In this document: in pieces, positions 45,083-54,362 of the stretch
How positions within the stretch are numbered: the first letter of the stretch is position 1
Layout of the letters: every line of letters begins with the position of its first letter
Source of the DNA: Marinobacter piscis
GTDB taxonomy: Bacteria; Pseudomonadota; Gammaproteobacteria; Pseudomonadales; Oleiphilaceae
Length of the DNA: 64,000 bases
NCBI RefSeq assembly: GCF_007671655.1
Contig: NZ_VCGX01000001.1
Span: 1 to 64,000, forward strand
Direction of reading: 5' to 3'
The notes under the pieces: generated by a model
Told to the model about the DNA's origin: nothing
Seen by the model: the letters and a program-made list of their open reading frames with translations, nothing else
Database searches by the model: none
Made by a program: the position numbers and the translations under genes

Positions 45083-45889
45083 TTATTGCATCAGGGGCGA
45101 GTCTGGCAGCTCAAGATCCACACCCTCGACACCGGCTTCAAAAGCCAATACCTGCAGATACTGCCGAAAGGCCCTGCGGGTAACGCTCTCACTAAGGTAC
45201 TGACGAATTTGTGGTTTAACATGCTCATACGGCAGCTGTTCACCGTCAATGCGCTGGTCTACCCGCACTATGTGCCAGCCGTAACGGCTCTCTATCAGTT
45301 CCGGGTTCAGACCTTCCCTGAGAGTCAGTACCGGCCGCTCAAACTCGTCCACAGTCTGGCCTTTACTGATCTGGCCCAGACTACCCTCCTGATGGCGTGA
45401 TTCACAAGCCGAGTACTGTTTGGCCAGAGCACCAAACTGGGCACGACCTTCCAGTAATGAGGAGAGTAGTTGCTTGCCCATGTCTTCCTGACGCACCCGC
45501 TCCTGCGGATCGTCCGGCGCCGCCGCCAACAGAATATGACTGACAGCCATTAACGTCGGACTGCGAAAGCGGCTCGGGTTAGCAGCGTAAAACCGCTCGC
45601 AGTCCGCATCACTTGGCTCGGGCACATCCAGCTCTTTTTCCAGAACAGTGGCAAGGGTAGCTTCCTCATCCAACTCCTCCGGCAAGGCCAGCTTTGTTGC
45701 CTGTTGCAGCAGTAATTCGCGAATGACGAGACTTCTGGCAGCTTCATGCCAGGCTTCAGCAACTTCGTCTGCCGGGTGGTGTTGCATCTCCCGGGCGATA
45801 TCATCCTCAGGGATCAGTGTGTCGCCTACATAGACGGGCGGAAATTGATTTCTGGGTTTTTCGGGTTCACCGGTGGGAATCAGTTGCAT
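45083..45889 (-). CDS. Parvulin-type peptidyl-prolyl isomerase of the nar operon
   Basis: The 268-residue protein has an N-terminal helical (NifM/SurA-like) region and a PpiC parvulin domain: SHILLAAAPDDPQERVRQEDMGKQLLSSLLEGRAQFGALAKQYSACESRHQEGSLGQ and ESRYGWHIVRVDQRIDG. There is no signal peptide at the chosen ATG 45889 (GGAG seven bases upstream), so it should act in the cytoplasm. Isomerase genes of this kind commonly follow narI in pseudomonads and relatives, suggesting a folding role for NarG or NarH. It is separated from narI by a REP-like cluster. Confidence 0.88.
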   Translation of the reverse strand: MQLIPTGEPEKPRNQFPPVYVGDTLIPEDDIAREMQHHPADEVAEAWHEAARSLVIRELLLQQATKLALPEELDEEATLATVLEKELDVPEPSDADCERFYAANPSRFRSPTLMAVSHILLAAAPDDPQERVRQEDMGKQLLSSLLEGRAQFGALAKQYSACESRHQEGSLGQISKGQTVDEFERPVLTLREGLNPELIESRYGWHIVRVDQRIDGEQLPYEHVKPQIRQYLSESVTRRAFRQYLQVLAFEAGVEGVDLELPDSPLMQ

Positions 45890-45925
45890 GGTGGATCTCC
45901 GTGAATAGGTCTGTCGAGTGCCTTG

Positions 45926-46067
45926 CCCCCCTCTCCCCAACCCCTCTCCCGCGAGGGGAGAGGGGAGATACACATCCCAAGCTTTCGGGTTTGTAATCCA
46001 GCCCGAGAGCAGTGCAGTTAAAAGCCCCTCTCCCCTGGAGGGAGAGGGGTTGGGGAGAGGGGGGAGG
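45926..46067. repeat. REP-like cluster between narI and the isomerase gene
   Basis: Two hairpins are present: CCCCTCTCCC (45941-45950), loop GCGA, GGGGAGAGGGG (45955-45965); and CCCCTCTCCC (46025-46034), a short loop, GGGAGAGGGG ending near 46049. Each is joined to a further CCCCAA or TTGGGG copy. They are in opposite arrangement about 60 bases apart, the head-to-head pattern of BIME-like elements. Same family as 5776-5952 and 14015-14083. Confidence 0.8.
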
Positions 46068-46070
46068 CTC

Positions 46071-46751
46071 TTACGCCCGCTTGCGCACTACCTGGTACTT
46101 ACGTCCGAAGTACTCCAGGGGCACACTCAGCATGTGAACCAGTCGGGTGAACGGGAACAATACAAAGATCGTCAGCCCCAGGAAAATATGGAGTTTGTAG
46201 ATCCAGTGTATTCCTACCATGTACTCGGCAGCGCCTCCCTGGAACGTGAATATGCTCTGCGCCCAGCCTGCCAGTTGCATCATGGTGCCGCCATCAAGGT
46301 GCCCCAGTGTGGGCAGTATTGTCAGTAGCCCAAGGGCCACCTGCACGACAAGGACCACAATAATCATATTGTCAGCAAAGGTGCTGCTGGCTTTGACTCT
46401 TGGGTCTGTCAGCCGGCGATACGCCAGCATGGCGCCACCCACCAGACACATCACACCGGCGATTCCACCAACGACAATGGCCATGACCTGTTTGGTGCCG
46501 GCACTCATGAACGGCTCGTACATAAAGTGTGGCGTCAGCAGGCCAACCAGGTGACCAAAGAAGATCACCAGAATACCCACATGGAACAGCACACTGGCCA
46601 TTACCATGTTTTTCTTGGTCAGTATCTGGGTGGAATGCGCTTTCCACGTGAACTGTCCGTGGTCGTATCTCGCCCAGGTGCCAAGAATAAGCACGACCAG
46701 TGCAATGTACGGGTAAATCCCGAAAATCAGTGTGTTCAGATAAGACATCAT
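46071..46751 (-). CDS. narI: Nitrate reductase, cytochrome b subunit
   Basis: The 226-residue integral membrane subunit takes electrons from quinol through two b-type haems. It has five hydrophobic helices, beginning at LNTLIFGIYPYIALVVLILGTWARYD and including FHVGILVIFFGHLVGLLTPH (haem ligand His), HIFLGLTIFVLFPFTRLVHMLSVP with the C-terminal haem His pair. Length is normal. It follows narJ after 20 bases. Confidence 0.96.
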   Translation of the reverse strand: MMSYLNTLIFGIYPYIALVVLILGTWARYDHGQFTWKAHSTQILTKKNMVMASVLFHVGILVIFFGHLVGLLTPHFMYEPFMSAGTKQVMAIVVGGIAGVMCLVGGAMLAYRRLTDPRVKASSTFADNMIIVVLVVQVALGLLTILPTLGHLDGGTMMQLAGWAQSIFTFQGGAAEYMVGIHWIYKLHIFLGLTIFVLFPFTRLVHMLSVPLEYFGRKYQVVRKRA

Positions 46752-46771
46752 CTTGGTCTCCTCCTGCGCCG

Positions 46772-47524
46772 TCAGGCGTCTCTCGCGGCGGCACGCGCCT
46801 GAGCGGGCGTTACATCCGTCATCAGATGGTCACTGAGGTGAATCGTCTGGGTCTGTTCCAGCTCACGCCGACGCTGACCGACAACGCCGCCGGTGCTGCA
46901 GGAACTGCCCTGATCATCCACAAACTTCACCATTTCTTCTTCCCAGACCTTGTCCAGTGCTTCCGGCGTGTCGTCACGTTCCTCCGAGGCGACAAGCTGC
47001 GCCAGTTCCTGACGGTCGGTTGTGCGCCCGGACAGTTCCAGCAATGTATCCATGGCGACGTGATACACACTTTCCCGCTGATACAGACGCTCGCCCAGCA
47101 AACCCAGAATATGGTGAATATCTTCCAGCCAGTTCTGGATTTCGTCCCAGGGCCGGGTCGACAGATACTCCAGGAACAGCGGCAGGTAGTCCGGCAGTTC
47201 CCTGGCGTCAATTTCCAGGCCGTTGGCCCGGTACTCTTCCATCAGGTCAACCATTGCCTGCCCGCGGTCGCGGGACTCCCCGTGCACATGCTCAAACAAC
47301 AGCAGCGACGTGGCGCGGCCTCGGTCAAATGTGCCTGTGTAGGCTTCTTCAAGATCAAGCAGGTTGCCATCACAGAGGCGGTCAATGCACTGCAGCAACT
47401 GCTCCTTGTTCCGCTGCGGCAGCCGGCTGTCCTCAAGGACCACGGCAACCATGGCATCTTTAGAGGCCTGAAGCTCAGCGGATGGGTACTCCAGAATCCG
47501 TGCAAGTACTTTCAAAAGTTTCAT
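46772..47524 (-). CDS. narJ: Nitrate reductase assembly chaperone
   Basis: The 250-residue helical chaperone of the NarJ/TorD family binds apo-NarG and allows Mo-bis-MGD and Fe-S insertion before membrane docking. Visible family segments are KVLARILEYPSAELQ (5-19), TGTFDRGRATSLLLFEHVHGESRDRGQAMVDL and LPDYLPLFLEYLS. It lies between narH and narI, 10 bases from narH, in the usual order. Confidence 0.95.
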   Translation of the reverse strand: MKLLKVLARILEYPSAELQASKDAMVAVVLEDSRLPQRNKEQLLQCIDRLCDGNLLDLEEAYTGTFDRGRATSLLLFEHVHGESRDRGQAMVDLMEEYRANGLEIDARELPDYLPLFLEYLSTRPWDEIQNWLEDIHHILGLLGERLYQRESVYHVAMDTLLELSGRTTDRQELAQLVASEERDDTPEALDKVWEEEMVKFVDDQGSSCSTGGVVGQRRRELEQTQTIHLSDHLMTDVTPAQARAAARDA

Positions 47525-47534
47525 AGTGGCCTCC

Positions 47535-49109
47535 TCATTCCTGCAACTGTTTCGGGTCGACCTGTTTCACCGTGGTCAGCTTTTGCACCATGGTGGTAGT
47601 TTGCTTGCGGCCACCAAACATGTTGAATTTGCTGTCACCGTTACAGCCGTCACCGAAACTGAATCCACAACCGTTCCGCTCTTCATGCGCCGTTGCATCG
47701 GGGAAGGCCTCTTTGGCCAGTTCACGATGGCTGGTCGGGATCACGAAGCGGTCTTCGTAGTTGGCTATGGCAAGGTAGCGGTACATTTCGTCCGCCTGGG
47801 CTTTGGTCAGGCCGGTCTCTTGCAATGCCGTCAGATCCTCAACACCGTCAACCGTCTCTGCCCGCTTGTACAGTCGCATCGCCATGATGCGTTTGAGTGC
47901 GCGGACAATCGGCTTTTCGTCCCCGGCGGTGAGCATGTTGGCCAGGTACTTCACCGGAATACGCAGGCTTTCGATTTTCGGCAATACCCCATCAAACTCT
48001 ACGTTACCGGCTTCAGCCGCTGACTGAATCGGGCTGAGGGGCGGCACATACCAGACCATGGGCAGTGTGCGGTATTCCGGGTGCAGTGGCAGAGCCAGTT
48101 TCCAGTCTACGGCCATCTTGTAGACCGGGCTGCGCTGGGCCGCCTCTATCACGTTCATGGGCACGCCGTCTTTGCGGGCCTGCTCAATCACTTTCGGATC
48201 GTTGGGATCCAGGAAGATCTCCAGCTGCTTTTCATACAGCTCGTGTTCGCCCGGGGTGCTGGCCACTTCTTCGATGCGGTCGGCATCGTAAAGCAGCACA
48301 CCCAGATAGCGGATACGGCCGACGCAGGTCTCGGAGCACACCGTCGGCATGCCCGCTTCAATCCGCGGGTAGCAGAAGATGCACTTTTCAGACTTGCCGG
48401 TTTTCCAGTTGAAGTAGATTTTCTTGTAGGGGCAGCCGGATACACACATCCGCCAGCCACGACATTTGTCCTGATCAATCAGTACGATGCCGTCTTCTTC
48501 CCGCTTGTAGATGGCGCCACTCGGGCAGGCCGCTACGCAGGTCGGGTTGAGGCAGTGCTCGCACAGACGCGGCAGGTACATCATGAATGTGTTTTCGAAC
48601 TGGCCGTAGATATCGGCCTGCACGTTGTCGAAGTTTTTATCCTTGCGACGCTTGGCAAACTCGGTACCCAGAATTTCTTCCCAGTTCGGTCCCCATTCAA
48701 TCTTTTCCATGCGCTTGCCGGAGATCAGCGAACGGGGGCGGGCAACCGGCTGATGCTTGCTGTCACCAGCGGTATGCAGATGCTGGTAGTCAAAATCGAA
48801 CGGTTCATAATAATCGTCGATTTCCGGCAGATCCGGGTTGGCGAAAATATTCGCTAGAACCCGGAACCGGCCGCCAATACGGGGCTGTATTTTTCCGGAT
48901 TTGGTCCGCATCCAGCCGCCTTTCCACTTGTCCTGGTTCTCCCACTCTTTCGGGTAGCCGATTCCAGGCTTGGTCTCGACGTTATTGAACCAGGCGTATT
49001 CCATGCCTTCACGGCTTGTCCATACGTTTTTGCAGGTTACTGAACAGGTGTGACAGCCAATGCACTTGTCCAGGTTCAGTACCATGCCAACTTGGGAACG
49101 GATTTTCAT
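47535..49109 (-). CDS. narH: Nitrate reductase, iron-sulfur subunit
   Basis: The 524-residue electron-transfer subunit carries four clusters. Motifs are CIGCHTCSVTCKNVW (cluster near the N-terminus), CEHCLNPTCVAACPSGAIYKREED, CRGWRMCVSGCPYKKIYF with the Trp in place of a Cys expected for the 3Fe-4S cluster, and CIFCYPRIEAGMPTVCSETCVGRIRY. Length is slightly above E. coli NarH. It overlaps narG by four bases. Confidence 0.97.
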   Translation of the reverse strand: MKIRSQVGMVLNLDKCIGCHTCSVTCKNVWTSREGMEYAWFNNVETKPGIGYPKEWENQDKWKGGWMRTKSGKIQPRIGGRFRVLANIFANPDLPEIDDYYEPFDFDYQHLHTAGDSKHQPVARPRSLISGKRMEKIEWGPNWEEILGTEFAKRRKDKNFDNVQADIYGQFENTFMMYLPRLCEHCLNPTCVAACPSGAIYKREEDGIVLIDQDKCRGWRMCVSGCPYKKIYFNWKTGKSEKCIFCYPRIEAGMPTVCSETCVGRIRYLGVLLYDADRIEEVASTPGEHELYEKQLEIFLDPNDPKVIEQARKDGVPMNVIEAAQRSPVYKMAVDWKLALPLHPEYRTLPMVWYVPPLSPIQSAAEAGNVEFDGVLPKIESLRIPVKYLANMLTAGDEKPIVRALKRIMAMRLYKRAETVDGVEDLTALQETGLTKAQADEMYRYLAIANYEDRFVIPTSHRELAKEAFPDATAHEERNGCGFSFGDGCNGDSKFNMFGGRKQTTTMVQKLTTVKQVDPKQLQE

Positions 49110-52100
49110 TTTACAGCCTCCTGAACAATGTCATTGCCTTCACCGTCGAGCCAGTCAACGTTCTTCATCTTACGCACCACTACAAACTCATCGCGGTTGG
49201 AGCCCACGGTTCCGTAGTAGTTGAAACCGTAGGAGAACTGCGCGTAGCCGCCGATCATGTGGGTGGGTTTCGGGCAGACCCGTGTCACGGAGTTGTGTAT
49301 GCCACCCCGGCTACCGGTAATCTCAGACCCCGGTATATTCACAATCCGCTCCTGCGCGTGGTACATCATCATCATGCCCGGCATGACTCGCTGACTCACA
49401 ACAGCACGGGCCGCAAGGGCACCGTTGGCGTTGAACACCTCTACCCAGTCGTTGTCTTCCACTCCCACATCGCGGGCATCGTCTTCACTCAACCAAACGA
49501 TGGGGCCACCACGGGACAGGGTGAGCATCATCAGGTTGTCGCTGTAGGTACTGTGAATCCCCCACTTCTGGTGTGGTGTAAGGAAGTTCAGCGCTTTTTC
49601 CGGGTTGCCGTTGCTGCGCTGGTTGAGCATTTTGCTCACCGTCTTGGTGTTGATCGGTGGACGATACACCAGCAGGCTTTCACCGAAGGCACGCATCCAT
49701 TCGTGGTCGAGATAGAACTGCTGACGACCGGTGAGTGTGCGCCAGGGAATCAGCTCGTGCACGTTGGTGTAGCCGGCGTTGTAAGACACGTGTTCGTCTT
49801 CCAGACCAGACCAGGTAGGGCTGGAGATGATCTTGCGCGGCTGCGCAACAACATCGCGGAAGCGAATCGCTTCGTGCTCCTTACCTTTAGCCAGGTGGCT
49901 GTGATCCAGACCCGTGAACTCCGACAAGGCCGACCAGGCTTTAACGGCTACGTGGCCGTTGGTCTCCGGGGCCAGGGACAGAATCACTTCTGCAGCATCA
50001 ATGGCACTGTCAATTTTCGGCCGGCCGGCATTGGCACCGTCAATATGCTTGAAGTTCAGGTCACCCAGGAACTTCACTTCGTCTTCGGTGTTCCAGTTAA
50101 TACCCTTGCCGCCATTACCCAGCTTATCCATCAGCGGCCCGAGTGATGTGAAACGGGCATAGGTATTCGGGTAGTCCCGCTCGACGGTGACAAAGTTCGG
50201 TGCGGTTTTACCAGGAATCAGGTCACACTCGCCCTTCTTCCAGTCTTTCACATCAAACGGCTGACCCAGCTCTGCCGGTGCGTCGTGCATCAGAGGCACA
50301 GTAACCACATCGGTCTCCACACCCAGGTGTCCCTCGGATGCTTTCGAGAAAGCCTTGGCAATGCCTTTGTAGATTTCCCAGTCGCTGCGGGATTCCCAGG
50401 CCGGGTCTGTTGCAGCCGTCAGCGGGTGAATGAACGGGTGCATGTCTGACGTGTTCAGGTCGTTCTTTTCATACCAGGTAGCGGTTGGCAGAACAATGTC
50501 TGAATACAGGCAGGTGGTAGACATGCGGAAGTCCAGGGTCACCAGCAGATCAAGCTTGCCTTCGGTTGCTTCATCGTGCCACTTCACCTCTTCCGGCTTG
50601 GCACCGCCTTCCTCGCCCAGGTCCTTGCCCTGCAGGCCACTCTTGGTGCCCAGCAGGTATTTGAGCATGTATTCATGGCCTTTGCCCGAGGAGCCCAGCA
50701 GGTTTGAGCGCCAGATAAACAGGTTGCGCGGATGGTTCTCGGGGGCTTCCGGATCTTCTGCGGCAAACGCCAGAGAGCCGTCTTTCATGGACTGGGTCAC
50801 GTAGTCCGCAACCTCCATACCGGCTTTCTCAGCTTCCGCGGCAATACCCAGTGGGTTGCGGTTAAGCTGCGGCGCTGACGGCAACCAGCCCATGCGCTCG
50901 GCGCGCACGTTATAGTCGATCAGACTGCCGCCAAATTTCGACTTGTCTGCCAGCGGCGACAGAATCTCATCAACTCCCAGCTTCTCGTAGCGCCACTGAC
51001 CGGAGTGTGCATAGAAGAATGAGGAGCCGTTCATCTGCCGGGGCGGACGCTGCCAGTCCAGACCAAACGCCAGCGGTTGCCAGCCGGTTTGCGGACGCAG
51101 CTTTTCCTGACCCACGTAATGGCTCCAGCCACCACCGCTCTGGCCGATACAACCGCACATGATCAGCATGTTGATCAATGCCCGGTAGTTCATGTCCATG
51201 TGGTACCAGTGGTTCATACCGGCACCCACAATGATCATGGAACGGCCCTTGGTCTTGTGGGCGTTCTCGCCAAATTCCCGGGCAATGCGGATCACTTTCT
51301 CGGCGGGTACGCCGGTGATTTTTTCCTGCCAGGCCGGCGTATAGGGCTTCACCTGATCATAGGAGGTAGCACCGTCATCTTCGCCCAGGCCACGGCTGAT
51401 GCCATAGTTAGCAACCATGAGGTCATAAACAGTAACGACAAGCGCTTCGCTGCCATCCACAAGATCAATCTTACGACTGCCCAGCTTGTGGGTCAGGGTG
51501 TCGCTGATTTCCACAGACTTGAAGTGATCATGCTTGATGCCGCCAAAGTACGGGAACGCAACGTCGACCACTTCGTCGTGCTTTTTCACCATCGACAACT
51601 GCAGATTCACATCTTCAGCCTGGGCGGTCTGCTTCAGGTTCCACTTGCCCTTCTCGCCCCAGCGGTAACCGATCGAGCCATTAGGCGCCGTCAGCTGGTT
51701 GGTGTTTTCATCAATCGCAATGGTTTTCCATTCCGGATTGTTCTCTTCGCCCAGTCCATCGACCAGGTCACTGGCCCGCAGGAAACGACCGGGTACGTAC
51801 CGCCCATCTTCCATTTTGTCCAGCTTGACCAGGTACGGCATGTCGCTGTAGCGACGGACGTAATCGGTGAAGTACTCGCTGGGGTTATCCACGTGGAACT
51901 CTTTCAGTATCACGTGCCCCATCGCCAGACCCATGGCAGCGTCGGTGCCCTGCTGCGGGTTCAGCCACTCATCGGAGAGCTTTGATACTTCGGCAAAGTC
52001 CGGAGTTACGGCAACGGTTTTTGTGCCCTTATAACGTACTTCGGTAAAGAAGTGAGCATCCGGTGTCCGGGTCTGCGGCACGTTCGAGCCCCAGGCAATG

Positions 52101-52849
52101 ATATAGCCCGAGTTGTACCAGTCAGCAGATTCGGGAACGTCAGTCTGTTCACCCCAGGTTTGCGGAGAAGCCGGCGGCAGGTCGCAATACCAGTCATAAA
52201 AGCTCAGGCAGGTGCCGCCGATCAGCGACAGGTAACGGGCGCCGGAGGCGTATGAGATCATCGACATAGCAGGAATCGGCGAGAAGCCGACAATGCGGTC
52301 CGGGCCATGCTTTTTGGCCGTATAGACGTTGGACGCACCAATCAGCTCGTTCACTTCATCCCAGCTGGAACGCACAAAGCCACCCATACCACGGCGCGGC
52401 TTGTACTCGGCGGTTTTCTTCGGATCTTCCACAATAGACGCCCAGGCTTCCACCGGGTCGTTGAACTGAATGCGGGCCGCACGCCACAGCTGCATCAGAT
52501 GCTTACGCATCAGGGGGTATTTCAGGCGGTTGGCGCTGTACATATACCAGGAGTAGCTGGCGCCTCGCGGACACCCACGTGGCTCGTGGTTAGGCAGATC
52601 AGGACGGGTACGGGGGTAGTCGGTCTGCTGGGTCTCCCAGGTGACCAGCCCGTTCTTCACATATATTTTCCAGCTGCATGAGCCGGTACAGTTTACGCCG
52701 TGGGTAGAGCGTACAATTTTGTCATGCTGCCAGCGCTGGCGGTAGCTGTTTTCCCAGTCGCGACTGACGTCGTGGGTTTCGCCGTGGCCGTCCGCGAAGG
52801 ACTCACGCTTTTTGCTGAAGTAGCTCAGCTTATCGATCAAATGACTCAT
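49106..52849 (-). CDS. narG: Nitrate reductase, catalytic molybdenum subunit
   Basis: The 1247-residue membrane-bound, cytoplasm-facing enzyme reduces nitrate to nitrite at a Mo-bis-MGD centre. It begins SHLIDKLSYFSKKRESFADGHGE, has the His/Cys FS0 cluster region HGVNCTGSCSWKIYVKNG (about 50-67), CPRGASYSWYMYS, and NSGYIIAWGSNVPQTRTPDAHF-like segments. The start at 52849 is chosen because GGAG lies eight bases upstream and the protein then matches the normal family N-terminus. A perfect NarL-type site (52948-52963) lies about 100 bases upstream, in the narK-narG gap. Confidence 0.97.
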   Translation of the reverse strand: MSHLIDKLSYFSKKRESFADGHGETHDVSRDWENSYRQRWQHDKIVRSTHGVNCTGSCSWKIYVKNGLVTWETQQTDYPRTRPDLPNHEPRGCPRGASYSWYMYSANRLKYPLMRKHLMQLWRAARIQFNDPVEAWASIVEDPKKTAEYKPRRGMGGFVRSSWDEVNELIGASNVYTAKKHGPDRIVGFSPIPAMSMISYASGARYLSLIGGTCLSFYDWYCDLPPASPQTWGEQTDVPESADWYNSGYIIAWGSNVPQTRTPDAHFFTEVRYKGTKTVAVTPDFAEVSKLSDEWLNPQQGTDAAMGLAMGHVILKEFHVDNPSEYFTDYVRRYSDMPYLVKLDKMEDGRYVPGRFLRASDLVDGLGEENNPEWKTIAIDENTNQLTAPNGSIGYRWGEKGKWNLKQTAQAEDVNLQLSMVKKHDEVVDVAFPYFGGIKHDHFKSVEISDTLTHKLGSRKIDLVDGSEALVVTVYDLMVANYGISRGLGEDDGATSYDQVKPYTPAWQEKITGVPAEKVIRIAREFGENAHKTKGRSMIIVGAGMNHWYHMDMNYRALINMLIMCGCIGQSGGGWSHYVGQEKLRPQTGWQPLAFGLDWQRPPRQMNGSSFFYAHSGQWRYEKLGVDEILSPLADKSKFGGSLIDYNVRAERMGWLPSAPQLNRNPLGIAAEAEKAGMEVADYVTQSMKDGSLAFAAEDPEAPENHPRNLFIWRSNLLGSSGKGHEYMLKYLLGTKSGLQGKDLGEEGGAKPEEVKWHDEATEGKLDLLVTLDFRMSTTCLYSDIVLPTATWYEKNDLNTSDMHPFIHPLTAATDPAWESRSDWEIYKGIAKAFSKASEGHLGVETDVVTVPLMHDAPAELGQPFDVKDWKKGECDLIPGKTAPNFVTVERDYPNTYARFTSLGPLMDKLGNGGKGINWNTEDEVKFLGDLNFKHIDGANAGRPKIDSAIDAAEVILSLAPETNGHVAVKAWSALSEFTGLDHSHLAKGKEHEAIRFRDVVAQPRKIISSPTWSGLEDEHVSYNAGYTNVHELIPWRTLTGRQQFYLDHEWMRAFGESLLVYRPPINTKTVSKMLNQRSNGNPEKALNFLTPHQKWGIHSTYSDNLMMLTLSRGGPIVWLSEDDARDVGVEDNDWVEVFNANGALAARAVVSQRVMPGMMMMYHAQERIVNIPGSEITGSRGGIHNSVTRVCPKPTHMIGGYAQFSYGFNYYGTVGSNRDEFVVVRKMKNVDWLDGEGNDIVQEAVK

Positions 52850-52947
52850 GGTTTTGTCTCCGTCTGCCGGATCGTTTTCCGATTTGAGTTCATTGTGTGG
52901 CAGAACCACTCTGAAATCTGCATGGTTACTACTACATAATCACCAGC

Positions 52948-52963
52948 TACCCATGAAGGGGTA
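52948..52963. promoter_or_regulatory. NarL-type 7-2-7 site upstream of narG (perfect match)
   Basis: TACCCAT-GA-AGGGGTA fits the NarL heptamer pair TACYYMT-N2-AKRRGTA at all 14 positions. It sits in the 120-base gap between narK and narG, centred about 107 bases before the narG start. It implies a separate nitrate-activated promoter for narGHJI in addition to read-through from narK. Confidence 0.75.
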
Positions 52964-52969
52964 CTTTGC

Positions 52970-54238
52970 CTATATCCCGGGCTGGAGAAGATTCTGGCGC
53001 TCATGATTGCGACTGAAACGGGAAAACATGATCTGAAAGCCACAAAGCAGTACAAACAGAATCATGAAAACTGTGCTGCGTATACCTATCCAGTGATTGG
53101 CAGCTCCGAAAACAACCGGCAACAGGAATGCAACGGAACAGGCACTGAGCAATAACAGACCGGCCACAAATGCGGCGCTTCGCTTGCTTTCAATAACAGC
53201 CATTCGCTGCAGACTCCCCATAGCGCACCCCAGGGCGATCCCAAGCACCACAATAAAGATACTTTCAGCATACAAAGGCAGGGCAAACTCAATTCTGATC
53301 ACTGTATCCATTCCGCGAATAAGCAGGGTCATGGGCGGGTAAGATAAGAACAGAAGTGCCATGAGACCCGTAAAAACGGACCGGCCAATAACCCTGGGGC
53401 TTCCATAGCGATCCGAGAGCCACCCCCCGAGAATCTGAGCCAGTGCGCCGGGAATAATGAACCACTGCGCAAGCCTTGCGCCGGATTCCACCTGTAGCCC
53501 GAACTGGGAAGAAAGATAATCCGGAAACCACAGGGCCAGAGCGAAAAAACTTCCGGCAATCACGCCGAAATAAACAGCCAACTGCCAGACGCCCTGCTGA
53601 CTGAAGCGTTCAAACACGACTTTGGCAGGTATTCCGATGTCTGGTTCTGTAACCGGATCTTCCGGGTCTGTAAGCAACAGAAAAAGCAAAATGACAACCA
53701 CCAGCACAATCAGGTACGCCAGTGGAACGCCATGCCAGGAAAATGCCTCATGGAACAGTGGCACTAAATAGTAGGTAAATCCGGCGCCCGTGACCCCCGC
53801 ACCAAACACACCGAGTACAAGCCCGAGCCGGTTCTGCCGGGTATGACTGGTGACAAATTGCAGCCCGGCGCTGTAAAAACCGCCGGCCAGGCCGAGCCCT
53901 CCCGCGGCCAGCAGGTAGCCAGGGAATGTGTCGGTTAAAAGCAGAATCACCATGCACAGCCCAAGCCCTGCAAGGCATACAAGCATGATGCGACGGGCGC
54001 CAAATCTGTGGGCCGCAAGCCCGGCGGGGACAGCAAGGATCGCGCTAACGGCCATGGGCATGGCAAGAAGCAACCCAAACTGCAGATTGCTGAGACCCAG
54101 TTCGGCACGGACATGTATCCCCGCGACCGCAAACAGCGTCCAGCAGCCTGCAGCAATAACAAGGCCGGTGACCGCCAGCGGCAGAATAACGGCAAGTGTT
54201 GCCAGCCGCTCATCCTCCTGAACCGCCTCAGATTTCAT
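52970..54238 (-). CDS. narK: Nitrate/nitrite transporter (NarK family)
   Basis: The 422-residue major-facilitator nitrate porter has about 12 hydrophobic helices. Features are LQFGLLLAMPMAVSAILAVPAGLAAHRFGARR (helices 2-3), LGLAGGFYSAGLQFVTSHTRQNRLGLVLGVFGAGVTGAGFTY with the Gly-rich nitrate signature, and FALALWFPDYLSSQFGL. A length of 422 is in the NarK1 range; it is a single protein, not a fused NarK1-NarK2. It should bring nitrate to NarG, or exchange nitrite. Divergent from narX with an FNR-like box between. Confidence 0.93.
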   Translation of the reverse strand: MKSEAVQEDERLATLAVILPLAVTGLVIAAGCWTLFAVAGIHVRAELGLSNLQFGLLLAMPMAVSAILAVPAGLAAHRFGARRIMLVCLAGLGLCMVILLLTDTFPGYLLAAGGLGLAGGFYSAGLQFVTSHTRQNRLGLVLGVFGAGVTGAGFTYYLVPLFHEAFSWHGVPLAYLIVLVVVILLFLLLTDPEDPVTEPDIGIPAKVVFERFSQQGVWQLAVYFGVIAGSFFALALWFPDYLSSQFGLQVESGARLAQWFIIPGALAQILGGWLSDRYGSPRVIGRSVFTGLMALLFLSYPPMTLLIRGMDTVIRIEFALPLYAESIFIVVLGIALGCAMGSLQRMAVIESKRSAAFVAGLLLLSACSVAFLLPVVFGAANHWIGIRSTVFMILFVLLCGFQIMFSRFSRNHERQNLLQPGI

Positions 54239-54294
54239 CGGCTAACGTCCTTAATGAACAATTTTAAACCCGTTTTTCAGTTTCATCTTTTGCC

Positions 54295-54340
54295 CTGATG
54301 CAGGTCAAAGACTATGATGGGTTACCAACCATTGGGGTAA
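54295..54340. promoter_or_regulatory. narK-narX divergent control region: FNR-like box and palindrome
   Basis: CTGAT-GCAG-GTCAA (54295-54308) matches the FNR/Dnr consensus TTGAT-N4-ATCAA at 8 of 10 positions. An imperfect palindrome, TTACCAA-CCA-TT(G)GGGTAA (54322-54340), lies 14 bases away and resembles a degenerate NarL heptamer pair with altered spacing. Both fall in the 124-base gap between the divergent narK and narX starts. Confidence 0.45.
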
Positions 54341-54362
54341 TTGACTAACCTCAACGAGGTAT

